64,000 nt of DNA from Xylogone sp. PMI_703 (GCA_021399445.1 JAJTUQ010000004.1:930001-994000), one strand, 5' to 3'. Shown: positions 33,169 to 46,257, counted from the first letter of the stretch. The notes: a model not told the origin generated them from the sequence alone. Program-made: numbers and translations.

Positions 33169-34877
33169 TTTGATTTGTTTATAAATTAGCAGTACTTTAG
33201 TATTGGCTTTTGAGAATATCTAAGAGAATAGACCTTATTCATCTGAGTGCTTCTATTCTCTGCAATCCAAAAAGAAATATCAGTATATAAAACAATGAGT
33301 GGCTATTGCATATTACCAAGGGTCTCTTATAGTACAATGATTGAATACCCTGGAGAGTGTTATAAACCAACCAGGATATATATAGATGACTAAGCTATTA
33401 TTCAGATCTCGGTTGTATAACAGCCAAACTATTGCCGGAATCCTGGAACTGTTCAGGTCCCAGGATGAGATAACTCTTAAAAGCTCGCTCCCAGGATCAG
33501 TAAGGTTTCGGGAGTTAGTTCCTAGGAATTAAGAGCTCCCAGGAATAATTAGACTCCTGGGATTTAACGAACATCTAGATTAACTAAACTAATCAGTCAG
33601 ATCAGGACTAATTGTTATAATCAGAAAAATCAGTAAAATTAGAACTGATTAAGCTAATCCGGAAAAAATATTATTTTTATAATCATTATATAAGAAATAT
33701 AATTAATCATAGATAAAAGTCTTATACTTAACTTAATTAACTTATAGTATATTTATATTTTATAATAATAAAGCTTATTTATTATAAAGTTATTCTTTTT
33801 GTGATAACCCGGTCACGAGGTTCGGGTAAACGTAGTACTAGTACCAACAAGACCAGGAAGCGAGTACAGTTCAAGGATATATGATAACAGTGGCCTGTAC
33901 GTCATTACCTTATATTCGAGTACTCTCTGTAAATATTTCAAAACTTCGCACAGAATTAATTTTATTACTTATACTATAGTTATAAAGTATAACACTTTTG
34001 TTCTTTATCTTTATCTATCATTTGAGTAATAAATACCTCAGACCTTAGTAAGAACGTTATAGTAAGTTTAGTTTTATTTAGATAAGTATAATTTTACTAA
34101 TAATATTAATGTGGTAGGGAAACCCGTCATGTATTAGTAATAGTTATGCCAAGCCGAGCCAGTATATATTGATGGCAAGCCCCGGATAGTAAACCAACAA
34201 CCTTTTCATACTCAACCAAGGGAGTGGTTCGTTCGTTTGCCTCGTGTACTTGTTGTTTATACGGTTCTGCGTGATCCCGTCGCATAAGCTCTATTCCTGT
34301 ATGCTCTAGCCAGCGTTATTGTTACGCTCACACTATCGCTTCCACATTAAATATTTATTAAAGAATTATTTATTTATATAAATAAGTTTAAAAATTAATT
34401 TTCAGTTATATTTTGTATTATATATTATTAAGGTATAATCTTATTATTAGATAAAGTGAATGTTTTTCTTAAGTAATATGTTATTTAAGATATAATCCAT
34501 AATAATTTAATTTTAGTATTTTTTTATAAGAAAAGTAGTGAAGGACTTACCTTATACTTTCTGGGATTTTCTAGTAGTATCATTAAGTATATTATTAATA
34601 TAACCTTATTATCATGAAATTATTATTAAGGTAAGTTCTCTGTCTTGTTAATCACTAACGTTAAATGAATCTATTTGAATTAATGGATGACAAATCTGAC
34701 TCAAAAATAAATCGTATTAATGAATTATACGCCTAACATCTGATTTTATTTTACAGTAGTATAAGAGTACTAGTCAAAGTTTAATAAATTTGGAACTAAC
34801 AAACTTAAAATAGGAATAATGCCAAGGCAAGCAATTTCAAGATTAATAGTATCTTTGAGACCATAATTACATGATAA
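33169..34877. repeat. AT-rich island, probable decayed repeat
   Basis: Strongly AT-rich over most of its length with few coding traces, as in repeat-induced point mutated (RIP) fungal repeats. Within it, 33440-33560 has several copies of a cccagga/tcctggg word in both orientations. The GC-richer patch near 33800-33880 (tgataacccggtcacgagg...) could be part of an old LTR, which I cannot confirm. Confidence 0.5.
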
Positions 34878-35809
34878 TTATATCTCTTTAAGCACCCCAA
34901 GTTCTCTTAGTGTCTGTGTTAGCCCTTGCCGTAACCAGGTATTGATCCCTTCTTTCGTAGCAACGGCGATAACTCCCAGCATGCCTATTGAATTTACCTC
35001 CGCTTCTTTGGCGATAGCTCCTCGTCGCCTTGGGAGTACAAGCATCCATCGTTTTGTAAGGATCATATTGTGTGGACAACCAGCTCCAAGCGAAGCATCA
35101 TCGGCATGTTCAGATTGATTATCCCTTACCTTGCTGGCTTGCTTTAGAAGGTAAGCATAAATCTCGATTAAACTGTATGGTGTAACATGTTAAGATTCAA
35201 AGCGGTGATAAGCCAGTGATATGGTACCCTAGGTTCCTTGCCGCTCTCAGAATCAAGAAAGGCTGTAAAGCTGTCTTCCGGCATTGGCATTAACTGCATA
35301 TGCTTGTGCAACCGACTGCATCCTCCATCTTGGCCGCCATTATAGAACACAACATACTCTTTGCCCACGGTGGTCAGCATAGTCCAAGCTGCTTCAAGGT
35401 CGATTTGGCGTAAAGGTTCATATTGCTTTTGGTACCCATCAGAAGTTAGGAGCAAGAGATGTGGCCTGGCAAAGCAGAATTTGTTGGCTGCAATGAAGTG
35501 AGTATTGCTAATGTTGCCAATCTCAAAACCTCTAGTGTTGATATCACTTCCATCTCGTCCTTGGTAATGCTGTTTGCCATTTTTTACTATTTGTTGTTGG
35601 GACGTTTGTATAGTGGGCTCTTTGGTAAGAGCAGAAGTGAGAAGAAATTGAAACTAAGACGTAGGCGATTAGGACGTAACTATACTGATGTATAATAAGC
35701 AAAGATATTCTCCGTCGAAGTGCTCGATGCTCTCTCGCTGATCGTCATACTGAACTAGACCAGACTTAACGAGAGCGTCAAACTGGGATAGTATTAATGA
35801 TTCCTCCAT
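34878..35809 (-). pseudogene. Broken Ap4A phosphorylase / ATP adenylyltransferase (APA1/2 type)
   Basis: Minus-strand remains of a diadenosine tetraphosphate phosphorylase (PF09830-like C-terminus). Recognisable pieces: an N-terminal start near 35809 (MEESLILSQFDALVK), GFEIGNISNTHFIAANKF around 35480-35530, the HIT-like active site H-K-H-M-Q (FYNGGQDGG...LHKHMQLMPMP) around 35290-35340, and ILTKRWMLVLPRRRG near the 3' end. Two defects are visible. There is no usable GT donor after the first exon (about 35710-35700). A one-base frameshift at about 35185-35195 puts VTPYSLIEIYAYLLK out of frame with the catalytic part. A sequencing error cannot be excluded. It borders the AT-rich island. Confidence 0.75.
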
Positions 35810-36221
35810 AGATGAGCTAGATAAATGATCTAATATTTTCTAGCTGTTGCTGTTCTCAATTCCAAGAATTGAGACTGTTAGAAATTGAATTGTTGATTCA
35901 TTTGCAAGTATAGAATACGGATGCTGCAGGCTATCGTCAGGGCTAACCACCAAGCAACAAAGTGTGCCAGGATGCTGCGCCGCATCACGGGGAGCTGTCC
36001 CCCTAATAGATGGACTCCATTATAAACTTTGACTAGGTTGATCTAACATGACTGAGCACTTTCTATGCGAATTCTGTTGGTTATGCGGAGTGTGACTGCC
36101 ATTTTCGGAAGAAAGAAGTATCGCAATATAAAAAATACATTTAATGAGGGAGATAATATCGGATTGAAACATTATTTGCTTTAATATTATGATATATAAA
36201 ATATCCCTTTTAGGTAACACA
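35810..36221. other. Intergenic, no gene seen
   Basis: Between the Ap4A phosphorylase relic and the transporter 3' end. Nothing recognised. Confidence 0.5.
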
Positions 36222-38141
36222 TTATACCTTTTCAATGACTTCTACTTGTTCTGTAGTACCTTTTTGATCAATATTAGATGTAGCTGGTTGCAAAGAGTTG
36301 ATATTTTTCTCTACGAGCTTTGAATTACTGAAGAGCTCATCTATTTCCTCAAGAGACATTCCTATGACGCCAAAATTAGTTTTTTTGTGGGCAATTGAAA
36401 ATATATGGAGGTAGTACTACCTTTAGTCTCAGGAATATAGATCCAAACGAATACGAAGGATGCGAGGCAGCAACAGCTGAAAAAAATATATGTCCTGCCT
36501 CCTTGTTAACCTTCTTTTCATTTTGTCTTTATAATACCCAAGAGATAAACTTACCCATACCCATTCCTCCCCATAGAGACCAGCATATTGGGCACAACAC
36601 GCGCAATGACGAAATTCCAAAGCCATTGCGATCCAGCAGCAATGGACACGTTCATAGATCGCAAGTGCGCACTAGGTATCTCAGATGCATAAATCCAAGG
36701 CGTTGCGCCCCAACCCATCTGGAAGAAAAATGCAAAAAGATAGATGCAGACAAGCGCAACGTACCCAGCAGCAGGAATCGCAGCGCCAGGTATGGGGGGA
36801 GAAATGCGGATATAGAGACCGATATACATCATAACGCAAGCAATCGCGATAGCAGTCCAAAGGAGAGATTTCCGACGGCCTAGGGAATCAGCAAAGAAGA
36901 GGAGATAGGTGGCACAGGAACACATCTTCACAATACCGTATATCCCGGTCGCGAATAAACCGGTGGATGTGCCAGTGATACCGATATTCTCGAAAATTGT
37001 AGGAGCATAGTAGTTGATTGCATTCGATCCAGTTAGGTTCTGGAACATCATCAGGATGAAACTTATTAATGCCCTCTTCCGGTTCTCTGGAACCTTCCAC
37101 ATCATTCCCTGTAATTTCTTCCAGCTAGCACCATTGATCAGAAGTCGCTCATGTTCAAGCTGGGCTTGGATATCATGAAACTCGCTCTGGATATATGGAT
37201 GATCCTCAGGTAAGTTACGGATTGTTGCTAGCACCTTCAAAGCTTCATCGGGCATATCTTGCTTGGCTAGATAACGTGGTGATTCCCTGAGGAATAGCAT
37301 TCCTATCATTAGTAGGATAGCTGGGATGCCTTGAAGAATGAGGGGAATCACATAAGAGCCCGTGCCAGTAATGTGGAGCTGCACGCCGTAGTCAATCCAG
37401 AACGAAAACATCACACCTACAGTATTAAAGAGCTGAAACATTCCAGTGAGAGCTCCGCGGAGCGCACGAGGGGCGTTTTCAGAGATGTATAATGGAGCGA
37501 TCATAGAGCAAGCACCGGCTCCCAACCCTGCTACGATTCTAGAACGCTGGTTAATAAGATAGATGAATAGTTGCTAGAGATAGAGAGAAGTTCCTCACCT
37601 TGCAACGTACATGCAAGCGAGGAATCCTGAAGCCGCAGCTTGCATGACGATTCCAACTAGAGCTACGAAGGCAGAAACGATCAATGCAGGTCGCCGTCCG
37701 TATTTGTCTGCGAAAGGATACGCAATCACAGCCCCAAATGTGCAACCAAGCTGTAGGAACGAGACAATGTTGGCTGACAGTGTGGCTCTATCACTTTTGC
37801 TGAGGCCGTTAAAGTGATATTTACTACTTAGAAATTAACGCTTGCTCATAGCTTTAACATCTCATGAATGAAAATACCTCGTAAAGGCAGGAAGAACAAT
37901 GACACCACCGATAATGCCTGTGTCCATACCAAAAAGCATACCTGCCATGCAAGCCTGAGGAAATTAGCTGTGCATACTGAAATAATTCTGATGCCAATAA
38001 GACATAGGTGTTGCTCGTGGCCATAATCTACCACAACACACTTACAGTCAAAGTCAGGACAAACGACCTCCATCCATATATCTCCATGGGATCCTCCTTC
38101 ATCGCGTCGTTACGGATGATTTTTCTCAAAAGAGATTTCAT
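36222..38141 (-). CDS. MFS sugar/quinate-type transporter
   Basis: Plasma-membrane proton symporter of the sugar porter family, 12 transmembrane helices. Exons 38141-38046, 37954-37878, 37823-37599 (or from 37826, two acceptors possible), 37538-36555, 36476-36421 and 36361-36222 give 525 residues in consistent phase. Family signatures are present: GMDTGIIGG in helix 1, ADKYGRRPAL after helix 2, RIVAGLGAG before helix 4, RESPRYL, NAINYYAPTIF in helix 7, and PETKGMSLEEIDELF at the C-terminus. The substrate could be a hexose or an aromatic acid such as quinate; position next to CYP504 favours uptake of a growth substrate, but this is inference. Confidence 0.92.
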
Positions 38142-38739
38142 CTTGAATAATTTGGGAGGTTGATAGTGAATATTTTGTTAACTTCGAAAATAAGTAGCAA
38201 GCCCCAGTGCAGGATAGCGAGAAGGCCAAAACTTGGTTCTCCTTTATATGGAACAAAGCAGGTTATATAGTCACTGGGTAATCCCCACCTCCGCGTTAAG
38301 TATTAACCTGGGGAAATAGAACTATAATATGCAAGTGAGACGGGGAGATATAATACAATACAGCGTTTCAATGCGGGGAAAAGCATGGATTTCCGAAACG
38401 CCATCGGATGAGATATCGCGGATATTACCTTAGTGTGGGAAAAAGCTGAGATCTGTGCTTTCGCTACTTCGCCTCCTACAGGTTGCAACTAATTTTTATA
38501 GCTTAGGGTGAAGATGTTAATGAGGGGATATAATGGAAAGCTGCATAATAGGAAGGGAAAGCATACTTTCCTTTATCAGACATTGAAAATGCTATAGAAT
38601 TTAACTTCTATTATTGAATGCAAAACTCATTTACAATTTGTATTACGAAATACTACATCTCTACACCACCTGGCTCCTATGGAGTTACACTCCAATATCC
38701 CGTTAAGTCCAAACTTCAGACTAGCCGCCTCTTCTCAAA
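38142..38739. promoter_or_regulatory. Promoter region of the MFS transporter
   Basis: About 0.6 kb upstream of the transporter, also holding the 3' end of the P450. No motif singled out. Confidence 0.4.
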
Positions 38740-40419
38740 TTAGTGAGCTGGCTGTGTAGGCGCAAACTCATCAAATGCCTTCCTCAAGAGCTTTTCATTT
38801 CGCGGAATGAATTTTGCCTTGAATCGATGAGGCTGGGCAACCAATTTTGTGGGATCCGCAGTCCCACGCACTGGATCAATATCTAGCTCGCCTTCGAAAC
38901 CGATCTCGAAACAGCTTATGATACGCAGTATGATGAGATAGAGCTCGCGGTTTGAAAGTAGGAAGCCTGCACACATCCGGTAGCCAACACCGTACGTAAA
39001 TAGTGGTGCATCCGGTTGTTCGAGCCAACGTTCAGGACGGAAGACTTCTGGATCTGCCCATACATTTTCATCTGTATAAGAGGTTAGTTAAGAATAGGGT
39101 TATGAAGAGGTTGAATGAATGCTTACCCATGTTGCATGCGTGAGCATTGAGGAAGAAAGTTGTACCTTTGGGGAAGGTCATACCGTCATATGTAACATCC
39201 TTGGTCGAGGTGCGTGGAAGGTTCAAGCGGAGAACAGTATACATTCTCAGACCCTCGCGAACTAGAGCAACAAGGTAAGGAATCTTTTGATCATCGTTAG
39301 CATCGCAGAGGGGGTTTTCTGGTGTGTACACTTCTAGAATAGCCTTATAAGCCTGTCTTTGGATATCTGGACGTTTTGCTAATACTGCAATGAGCCATGC
39401 GACCGCGGTGGTGACAGTATCCAGCCCGCCAGATATCATTGTAAGATTGATTGACGTAATTTCTTCTTCGTTTAAATGAATATCTGGATCGTTGATGATT
39501 GTAGCTTGGATACAACTCTTCTGGGAACCCTTCTCCATTCTCTCAGCTAACCCTTTGTTGAGTTCGCCAAGATAACCATCTTGTCGTCGACGAGTCGCCT
39601 TCGCTCTTGCAAAAGACTTGTTGAAAGGATTTAGGCGTAGTAGAGGGATATAATCTTGCATGTTTCCGGTGACACTTCGAAATCGACTAACGTCATCTTC
39701 GGTTTGGATCACTTCATCGAAGAGCTTGTTGTTTCGAGAGTCCATCCGAATGCCCCAGTTTACCGTCAGCGCGAGACTTAAACTGAGACGCTGAGCAATA
39801 GGATATGAATCGAATGCTACTGTTCCAGATTGTCCTTCGTTGAGCAACTCTTCGCAAAACACTTTAGTCTCAAGGTCGAAGTGAGACACATATTTCTGTG
39901 CAGAGGGTCGGTTTAGAGCAGTTGCTGTGACTTTTCTTCTCTTTTTCAAACTCTCGCTGTAAGGTGTTGTTCCTACGGTTGTCGCAACTCCAGTCAAAAC
40001 CTCAGTTAAAATCAGTATCAATTACCGGTTGTAGATAATTCAAAGCATACTTTATGGAAAGTGTAGAACTCGGGTCGTGAACTCAACGCAGAGGAGTGCT
40101 GTCCAAACAGTCCTTTCGCCGCCTCTGCAGAATTTATCACAATGATTGGAACGTTGCCCAACGAGACTTGATAAATGCCACCATAAGTTTTGGACCACAA
40201 GCGGTACTGCTCGGCAGCGTTTTTTCGAATGGACCACAAATTGCCGATTAATGGCAATCCTCTAGGCCCTTTAATACCAGGAATCCTGGCCGCGTAGCGA
40301 ACATATTCATTGATTACGAGGTAGGCAATAGGAATGAGCACTGAAACTGTCAACACGGACTGAGCAGCCTGTCCAAAACTTTTCTCCCAAAGGATTTGAA
40401 GAATGTTTGCATCTGCCAT
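38740..40419 (-). CDS. Cytochrome P450, CYP504-like (phenylacetate hydroxylase family)
   Basis: Haem-thiolate monooxygenase. Exons 40419-40051, 40000-39127 and 39071-38740 give 524 residues. An N-terminal ER anchor (SVLTVSVLIPIAYLVI) is followed by the proline hinge (PGIKGPRGLPLIGN), I-helix (MISGGLDTVTTAVAW), ExxR (LVREGLRMY) and the haem loop FTYGVGYRMCAG with Cys448. The haem loop and the C-terminal NRELYL..LVAQPHRFKAKFIPRN block recall CYP504, which hydroxylates phenylacetate and related acids on the ring (Aspergillus phacA/phacB). It is divergent from the zinc-cluster regulator at 40894 and lies behind the MFS transporter, suggesting a small catabolic module. Confidence 0.88.
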
Positions 40420-40893
40420 TATGATGTGGTAAGTATCAGCAAACTACTACAATGTGGAAATTGGATCCCGAATGTAAAAGGTAGTAATATATACATTTGT
40501 AAGAGAAGTTAAGACGCTGTGGATCTCGATGTAACCATCTCGATGCGACCATTGCCAGAACTAGCCGTAGTGATTTTGTCAGCCCTTCCCACCATTGGGA
40601 CAGTTTATCAGATTCTTGCACAAAAACTTCCATCAAATTGCTTGTGGTGATGTGACGCGTTCCCATAAATCCCACCTTTTGATTTCCACCGGAAAAAAAT
40701 CCGGAGTGCATGAGGGCTTTCGGCACGCGGATTCCCCACGTTTGCCCCATGGGGTCGGAAACATGATAAAATCAAATTGTGTTGTCTCCGTCCCCAACGT
40801 CTGCCAACGTCACACACGTCTCCGGATCGGAATCCGCAATTGGAAGTGTTCCAGCTGCGGGGTTCCGAAGAAATTGTTGATAATTACTCTCGT
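40420..40893. promoter_or_regulatory. Divergent CYP504/regulator promoter with CGG..CCG elements
   Basis: The 474-bp region separates the P450 and regulator starts. It has CGG-N3-CCG at 40828-40836 and CGG-N8-CCG at 40690-40703, patterns that match inverted CGG half-sites bound by Zn2Cys6 dimers. Binding by the adjacent regulator is a hypothesis. Confidence 0.4.
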
Positions 40894-43321
40894 ATGCAGG
40901 ATAGAAGCATGCAAAACACTCTAGATCTGCAAGCCGATGCAACAGGGGTCGCGGAAGGAGAATCGTTCAATCGCATCCAACCTTCATTGCCGCGGGGATA
41001 TAGCCGTGAACTGCCCAATATAAGCCATAGGGATAATATCTTTCCAATTCCAACAGATACTCGGAAAAGGCGAACTGGCTCTACCGATGGTGGGATGGTA
41101 TCAGATGCGCAACAGAAAAAACAGAGAAGTAAAGTCAGCAGAGCATGTGATGCATGTAAAACGTAAGTGGACCTGGTGGATATGTAAAAAAATATTTCTT
41201 TTCCATTTCAAAGTAAGCTGATATGAAGTAGGAAAAAGACACGTTGCTCCGGAGAACAACCATGTGTCCGCTGCCAGCAGATCGGACTTCCTTGCAGATA
41301 CCTTGCCCTCTACACAAGAGGGCGTCTACCACCAGTCTGCTTGCCCCTCGATCCATCGCAGACCGAGAATCAACCAACACTACCATGGATACCCAGCGGC
41401 AGTATCTCAGTAGCGAATCAAGTTTCTCCCAACTCCCCGCCAAGCTCACTCGACTGTGATGAAGATGCAATAGGTGTAACAAACCCATCATCTCGCGGCT
41501 CTCCTGTACCAAGCGCAGATATTGGAGGGGAGTATCATGGCCCTTCATCTCCTATAACATTCCTGGAAAGAGCATGGAAACGATTCAAACAAAATCATAT
41601 TTCAAGTGCCCCAAGTACTGCAGAAGACGAAGCGGCTGATGAGAGGTTGATCAAGGCACCAGGAGATGCGTTTCCACAGCTATCGGATGGGATTGTTAAT
41701 ATCATCCCCACGGAGCAACATGCAACTCAACTGGTCACAAAGTATTTTGATATCTCAAACTATTTATTTATATTTTTACATCGGAACAGAGTAAGTGAAT
41801 GGGTCGAAGCGTTGTATCAGCAGCCAAGGAATAGCAAAACTGCTCGAAAATTCCTGTCATGCAGCAAGACAACGGTTTTGCTCATGATATTCGCAACCAC
41901 GACATCTGATTTAACAGAAGAAGGTTGCCATGACTCTAATCAAGTAAATGGTGTTCAGAGGTTAGACGCAAGATGCACATCCTCGACTGCCAATGAGACT
42001 AATATTCAATAGTAGTACCAATATGTTCCTAGCCGTAGCACAGCAACGTCTTCAACGTGAGACTGGAGCACCAAATCTAGAATCCGTCCAAGCCCGTCTT
42101 ATTGAATGTCTGTACTTACTGTCAACTTCGCAAGCTAATGAGGCCTATGTAAAGTTTGGAACAGCAGTATCTATGATCATAACTCTTGGTTTGCACCGTC
42201 GAAAACGCAGTAGCAGGTATAAAGTCGAGAATGGGCCTATAGACCAGGAGTGCCAAAAGCGTACATTCTGGGCTGCTTACACTATTGATAGATATCTCAG
42301 TGTCATGGGCGGCCGTCCGCGGATCTTACAAGACTTCGACATAGATCAAGAATTACCAAAAAGAATTGATGATGAAGATCTGACGGCAGCAGGGATAATC
42401 CCTCGCTCTGAGCCTTTTGACACTCTGATGGATGCTCCAATCATGCATTCCAAGTAACTCATATCTTACGTCGCAACCTTTTTACATAGCTAACGTAGGC
42501 CCAGACTCGCACGTATAATTGGCCAGACATCGGGCGAGATTTACCCCCTCCAACGCTTGTCCCAAGAAGAGAGTTTGTCCAAAACCCAACGAAGTGCCGA
42601 CGACCTCGCATTGTGGAAGGCACAACTGCCTCCCTTTCTCCGCCTCGTCCCGCCATCAAGCCTCATCCCCGTATTTCAGAGGCAGTCAATTGTTCTCCGG
42701 CTTGCCCATGCTCATGCGGTCATTCACGCCAACAGACCTTTCCTCCTGTCCAACTTTACCAAGCAGCGCAGTCACATCGCAACAGGCCATGAGCGATGCA
42801 AACAATATATTCATGATTGTGTTAATGCTGCACGCCAGGTAGTCAATATTCTCAATAGCTTTGACGGCACAGGGATCCCATTCTACTCTTCATGGTTTAC
42901 ACAATATGTATCCTTTTGTGCTGTCGCGGTACTTTATCTCTACAAAATTCAAGAACAACAAATACCCGTCTTCACACCTCCAAGTACGACATCCGCTATA
43001 GGACCTACATCGAACACAAGAGATTCTTATAATAGCGAGGATTACTTTACTCTTGCTGAGCACTGCCAGCGACTACTCGCTACAGCCGCGAAGGAATCTT
43101 CACCAGGAAAGCGCTATAATACCATTCTAGAAGAATTGCGACAAGAAGTGCATCGTTATATGCGGACTTCGGATTCGGATTCGAATCAAGATATTTCGTC
43201 TGTAACCAACGAGTACGAGAATATTCAGCACGGCTTATTCAACCACGACGAAGTAGGATTTATAGCAGATATGGAGATGGATATGATTCATGTCTTTGGT
43301 GATTGGATAGTTCCTGAGTAA
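40894..43321 (+). CDS. Zn2Cys6 transcription factor (Fungal_trans domain)
   Basis: Exons 40894-41162, 41232-41960, 42013-42453 (or from 42016) and 42499-43321 give 753 residues. The zinc cluster C-D-A-C...CSGEQPCVRC is split by the first intron; the acceptor at 41231 is chosen because it restores the canonical six-residue spacing between Cys2 and Cys3. The middle homology region includes AVSMIITLGLHRRK and QKRTFWAAYTIDRYLSVMGGRPRIL, typical of the domain. The start is at 40894; 40909, an in-frame Met with A at -3, is an alternative. Divergent from the CYP504 P450, which it may control. Confidence 0.88.
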
Positions 43322-43753
43322 ACTGAATGAAATCTTTATTTTGTATAATAATACAATATATATCCGTAACCAGAAAATATAATTGACATGACTTTGTTTT
43401 TTAAATATATTTCTAGTTTTTCTATTCCTTTCGACTATTTTTGTATCGCTGATCTATTGAGAAACGGTAGGCAAACGAACAATCAATCAATCAGTTTGAA
43501 ATCGCAATCGAATCTTCATGTACTACATTACGTCTATACTCAACATTTGATAACTCTTGATACGTTAATCCAAGATGACTCAGCCTTGTGATATACTGTG
43601 TTTGCAAAGACGCTTCGTATACCCTCATTGCAAGGAGACGCGTACTGTTGACGTACATGCGGGGTATGGCAAGGCAGCAGCATTTCCATTCCTCCATGCC
43701 TACATATAGGAAACTGACCTAGAATTCTTAAAATTGATAATCTATACTCTTTA
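43322..43753. other. Intergenic, no gene seen
   Basis: Between regulator and the MFS relic; no coding frame of note. Confidence 0.5.
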
Positions 43754-45598
43754 ATGACCATGTTAAATGATACAGTGACCGAAGATGCTGGTCGGCCGGT
43801 GTCTACCCAGCTCACTTCTCGTATTGGGCACCCTATGGAGCAATTAGAGATAGAGCAGAGTAGCGCTCCTGAAGTAGAAATAAACTACCCTACCGGACCC
43901 AAGGTATGGCTTGCTGTAGCCACCTTATGCGTTACAATGTTTCTTAAGGGCTTAGTGCGTTCATCGAATGCAATCTTTATAACAGATAGGAAGCTCATAC
44001 TTCTCCAGGACCTCACTATTGTTGCAGTACCCAGCCTTACGAACCAATTCAAGACTGTCGCTGACATTGGTTGGTATAATGCAGCCTAGTAAGTAAAACT
44101 TCACAGAGCAGTGGTATGAATACAGCATTGACAACCTATATAGTGGACTGGCTCTAAGCGCCTCTGTCTTTTTGTACGTAACGACTATAAAACTTATATT
44201 TTTCGTGTTCTAATTCCCTTCCAAGCTTTGGCAAAGTGTACACCATCTTCTCCATGAGATTAGTCTTCATCTTTGGGATCGTTGTTTTTGAACTTGGCTC
44301 ACTCCTGTGCACGTTAGCGACCAGTTCAAAAATGTTCATTGGTCGCGCGATAGCCGGGCTTGGTTCAAGTGCAATGGGCATTGGTACGATCAAGATGCTT
44401 CGCTATCTATTTCCCCTGTCGAAACAGGCCCTCTGGGTTGGTTTTATAAGTGGTAGTCAGTCTGTTGGGTTGGTAATAGCTCCAGTCATTTGAGGTGCAC
44501 TGATCGACGCTTTTAGCTGGCGGGCATGTTTTAGAATCAACCTTCCATTAGGAGTATTCTGTATGGCATTTACGGTACACGGCTTCCATGATCCTGTACC
44601 TAGTTTAGAGATTACTGTCCCACTTTGGGAGAAGGTAAAGCGCACCAACCCTCTAGGGACCCTGCTTATCGTTCCTGCTCTCACTTGTTTCTTGATGGCT
44701 CTTCAATTGGGAGGTTCGACGTATGGATGGGGTAGTTGGCGAATTGTTCTCATGTTAATTCTATTCGGTGTGTTGATCTCTGCATTTAAGTATCTCCAAT
44801 ATCTCCAAGCAGAAAAGGCAACTATACCTATTAAGATACTAAAGAATCGTAGCACCCTTGCGGGTTTATGGTATAATGCATGCTGCGATGGGATACTTGC
44901 CGTGACGGAGAGCTACATCTCCATTTACTTCCAGGGAGTGAGAGGTTATACAGCAACCAAATCAGGTCTTCTTGAGGTCTCCATGATTGTTGGTCTGTTT
45001 ATTGCTATAATGCTAGCAGCAGCAGGGACAACAAAGATTGGATATTTCTTCCGTAAGTCTCTGTGGTACAACCCTCGCCTTATTCTAATAAAAACACCTA
45101 GCCTTCATGTACGCAAGCAGTGTTCTAGCTCCTACTGCATCGGGGCTTCTCACAACCATCAATGTCGATCAGAGTGTCGCCAAAGCTTCTGCTTTATTAG
45201 GCTTCCTCGGTATAGCTATTGGTTTAGGCATACAATGCCCACAGCTTGGCGTGATGGCCTCCTTACCGGTTGAAGACATATCGATTGGTACTGCCGTCAT
45301 ATCCTTTGGTGCTGGTATGGGATCTGCTGTTTTTGTATCTGTATCATCTACACTGTTCCGCAATCGTCTTGTTGATGAAGTACAGAAATACTCTCCATCT
45401 ACCAACGCAACGGCGGTAGAGGCTATGGGCTTGTCTGAAATCCGAGGCTCTATTGGAAGTGACACTCTCGGGGCTGTTCTTTCGGGCTACAACCAAGCGG
45501 TAATACAGACTTTGTACATACCATTGGGTTTAGGTTTGCTCACGATTATTGGGACTGTTGCTATGGAGAGACGTTCAATGAAGGACAAGCAGTCGTAG
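43754..45598 (+). pseudogene. DHA2-type MFS drug transporter with one in-frame stop
   Basis: Plasma-membrane drug:proton antiporter family (14 transmembrane helices). Exons 43754-43954, 44009-44088, 44144-44173, 44226-45052 and 45102-45598 join in phase to a 544-residue frame. Family marks include DLTIVAVPSLTNQF, DIGWYNAAY, RAIAGLGSSAMGIG and WRACFRINLPLGVF. Codon 193 (44491-44493) is TGA where the family has Gly (APVI-x-GALIDAFSW), so translation would end after about a third of the protein. The rest is intact up to the normal stop. One TGA with nothing else broken suggests very recent loss, polymorphism or a sequencing error. Confidence 0.82.
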
Positions 45599-46257
45599 CT
45601 ATGAATGTTGTACCATCCTCGTGCAATCAGATCTAGTTGGTCACTTATGTCCTTAATCAACACTTCCTTGGCGGCGGAGTCTTGCGGATGCTAGTAGAGG
45701 CACATGAGATGCCCTAGCGGGTATTGAGAGGATATGACATGGTCCTTGAACCTAGGCACATGGTGATACTTATGATTTCTTGCGTCTTCAGCCTCCTCTA
45801 TCACTCTCGAAGGAAGCTGGTGGAAGTAGAGGAGATTCCAGCATGCGTTAGGACGGTACAAACCCGTAATTGCAATAACAACACTTGCAATTGTTGTAAT
45901 ACCTGTAACCACAATGCTTGTGACTTCTTTAATAATTGTAATTACGGTGTTTTGCAATTGGGGTAATTATGATACTTACTGTACAAGCACCTCTTCAAAG
46001 CTAGGGCTCGACTGCTTACACACCTAGAAATTCCGGGGTCTTGTTTCTCCGGCTCTATGTCGATACCCCACGATGGTGATCGTGGCGCGTGACTATTTGG
46101 CAGGCTTTTAGCTAATGCTAGAATTTATTATAGAGTCAATATATGGAGCAGGCCTCCTTAATTCTGTCATTGTCTTGCGTTCAGACTTCAGAGCTTGACC
46201 CAGCCAACCCTCGCAGGGATTCTCATTTCCACCAGAGTATCGCGAAGATCTTGACAA

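Noticed and set aside
44491..44493. Selenocysteine or programmed readthrough at the TGA of the DHA2 gene
   Set aside because: Ascomycetes lack selenoproteins as far as known, and the following bases do not match the readthrough context; pseudogene or error is simpler.
45691..45957. Minus-strand 88-codon ORF with a hydrophobic N-terminus
   Set aside because: No domain, no splice partner; built partly on repeated caatt/aattg words.
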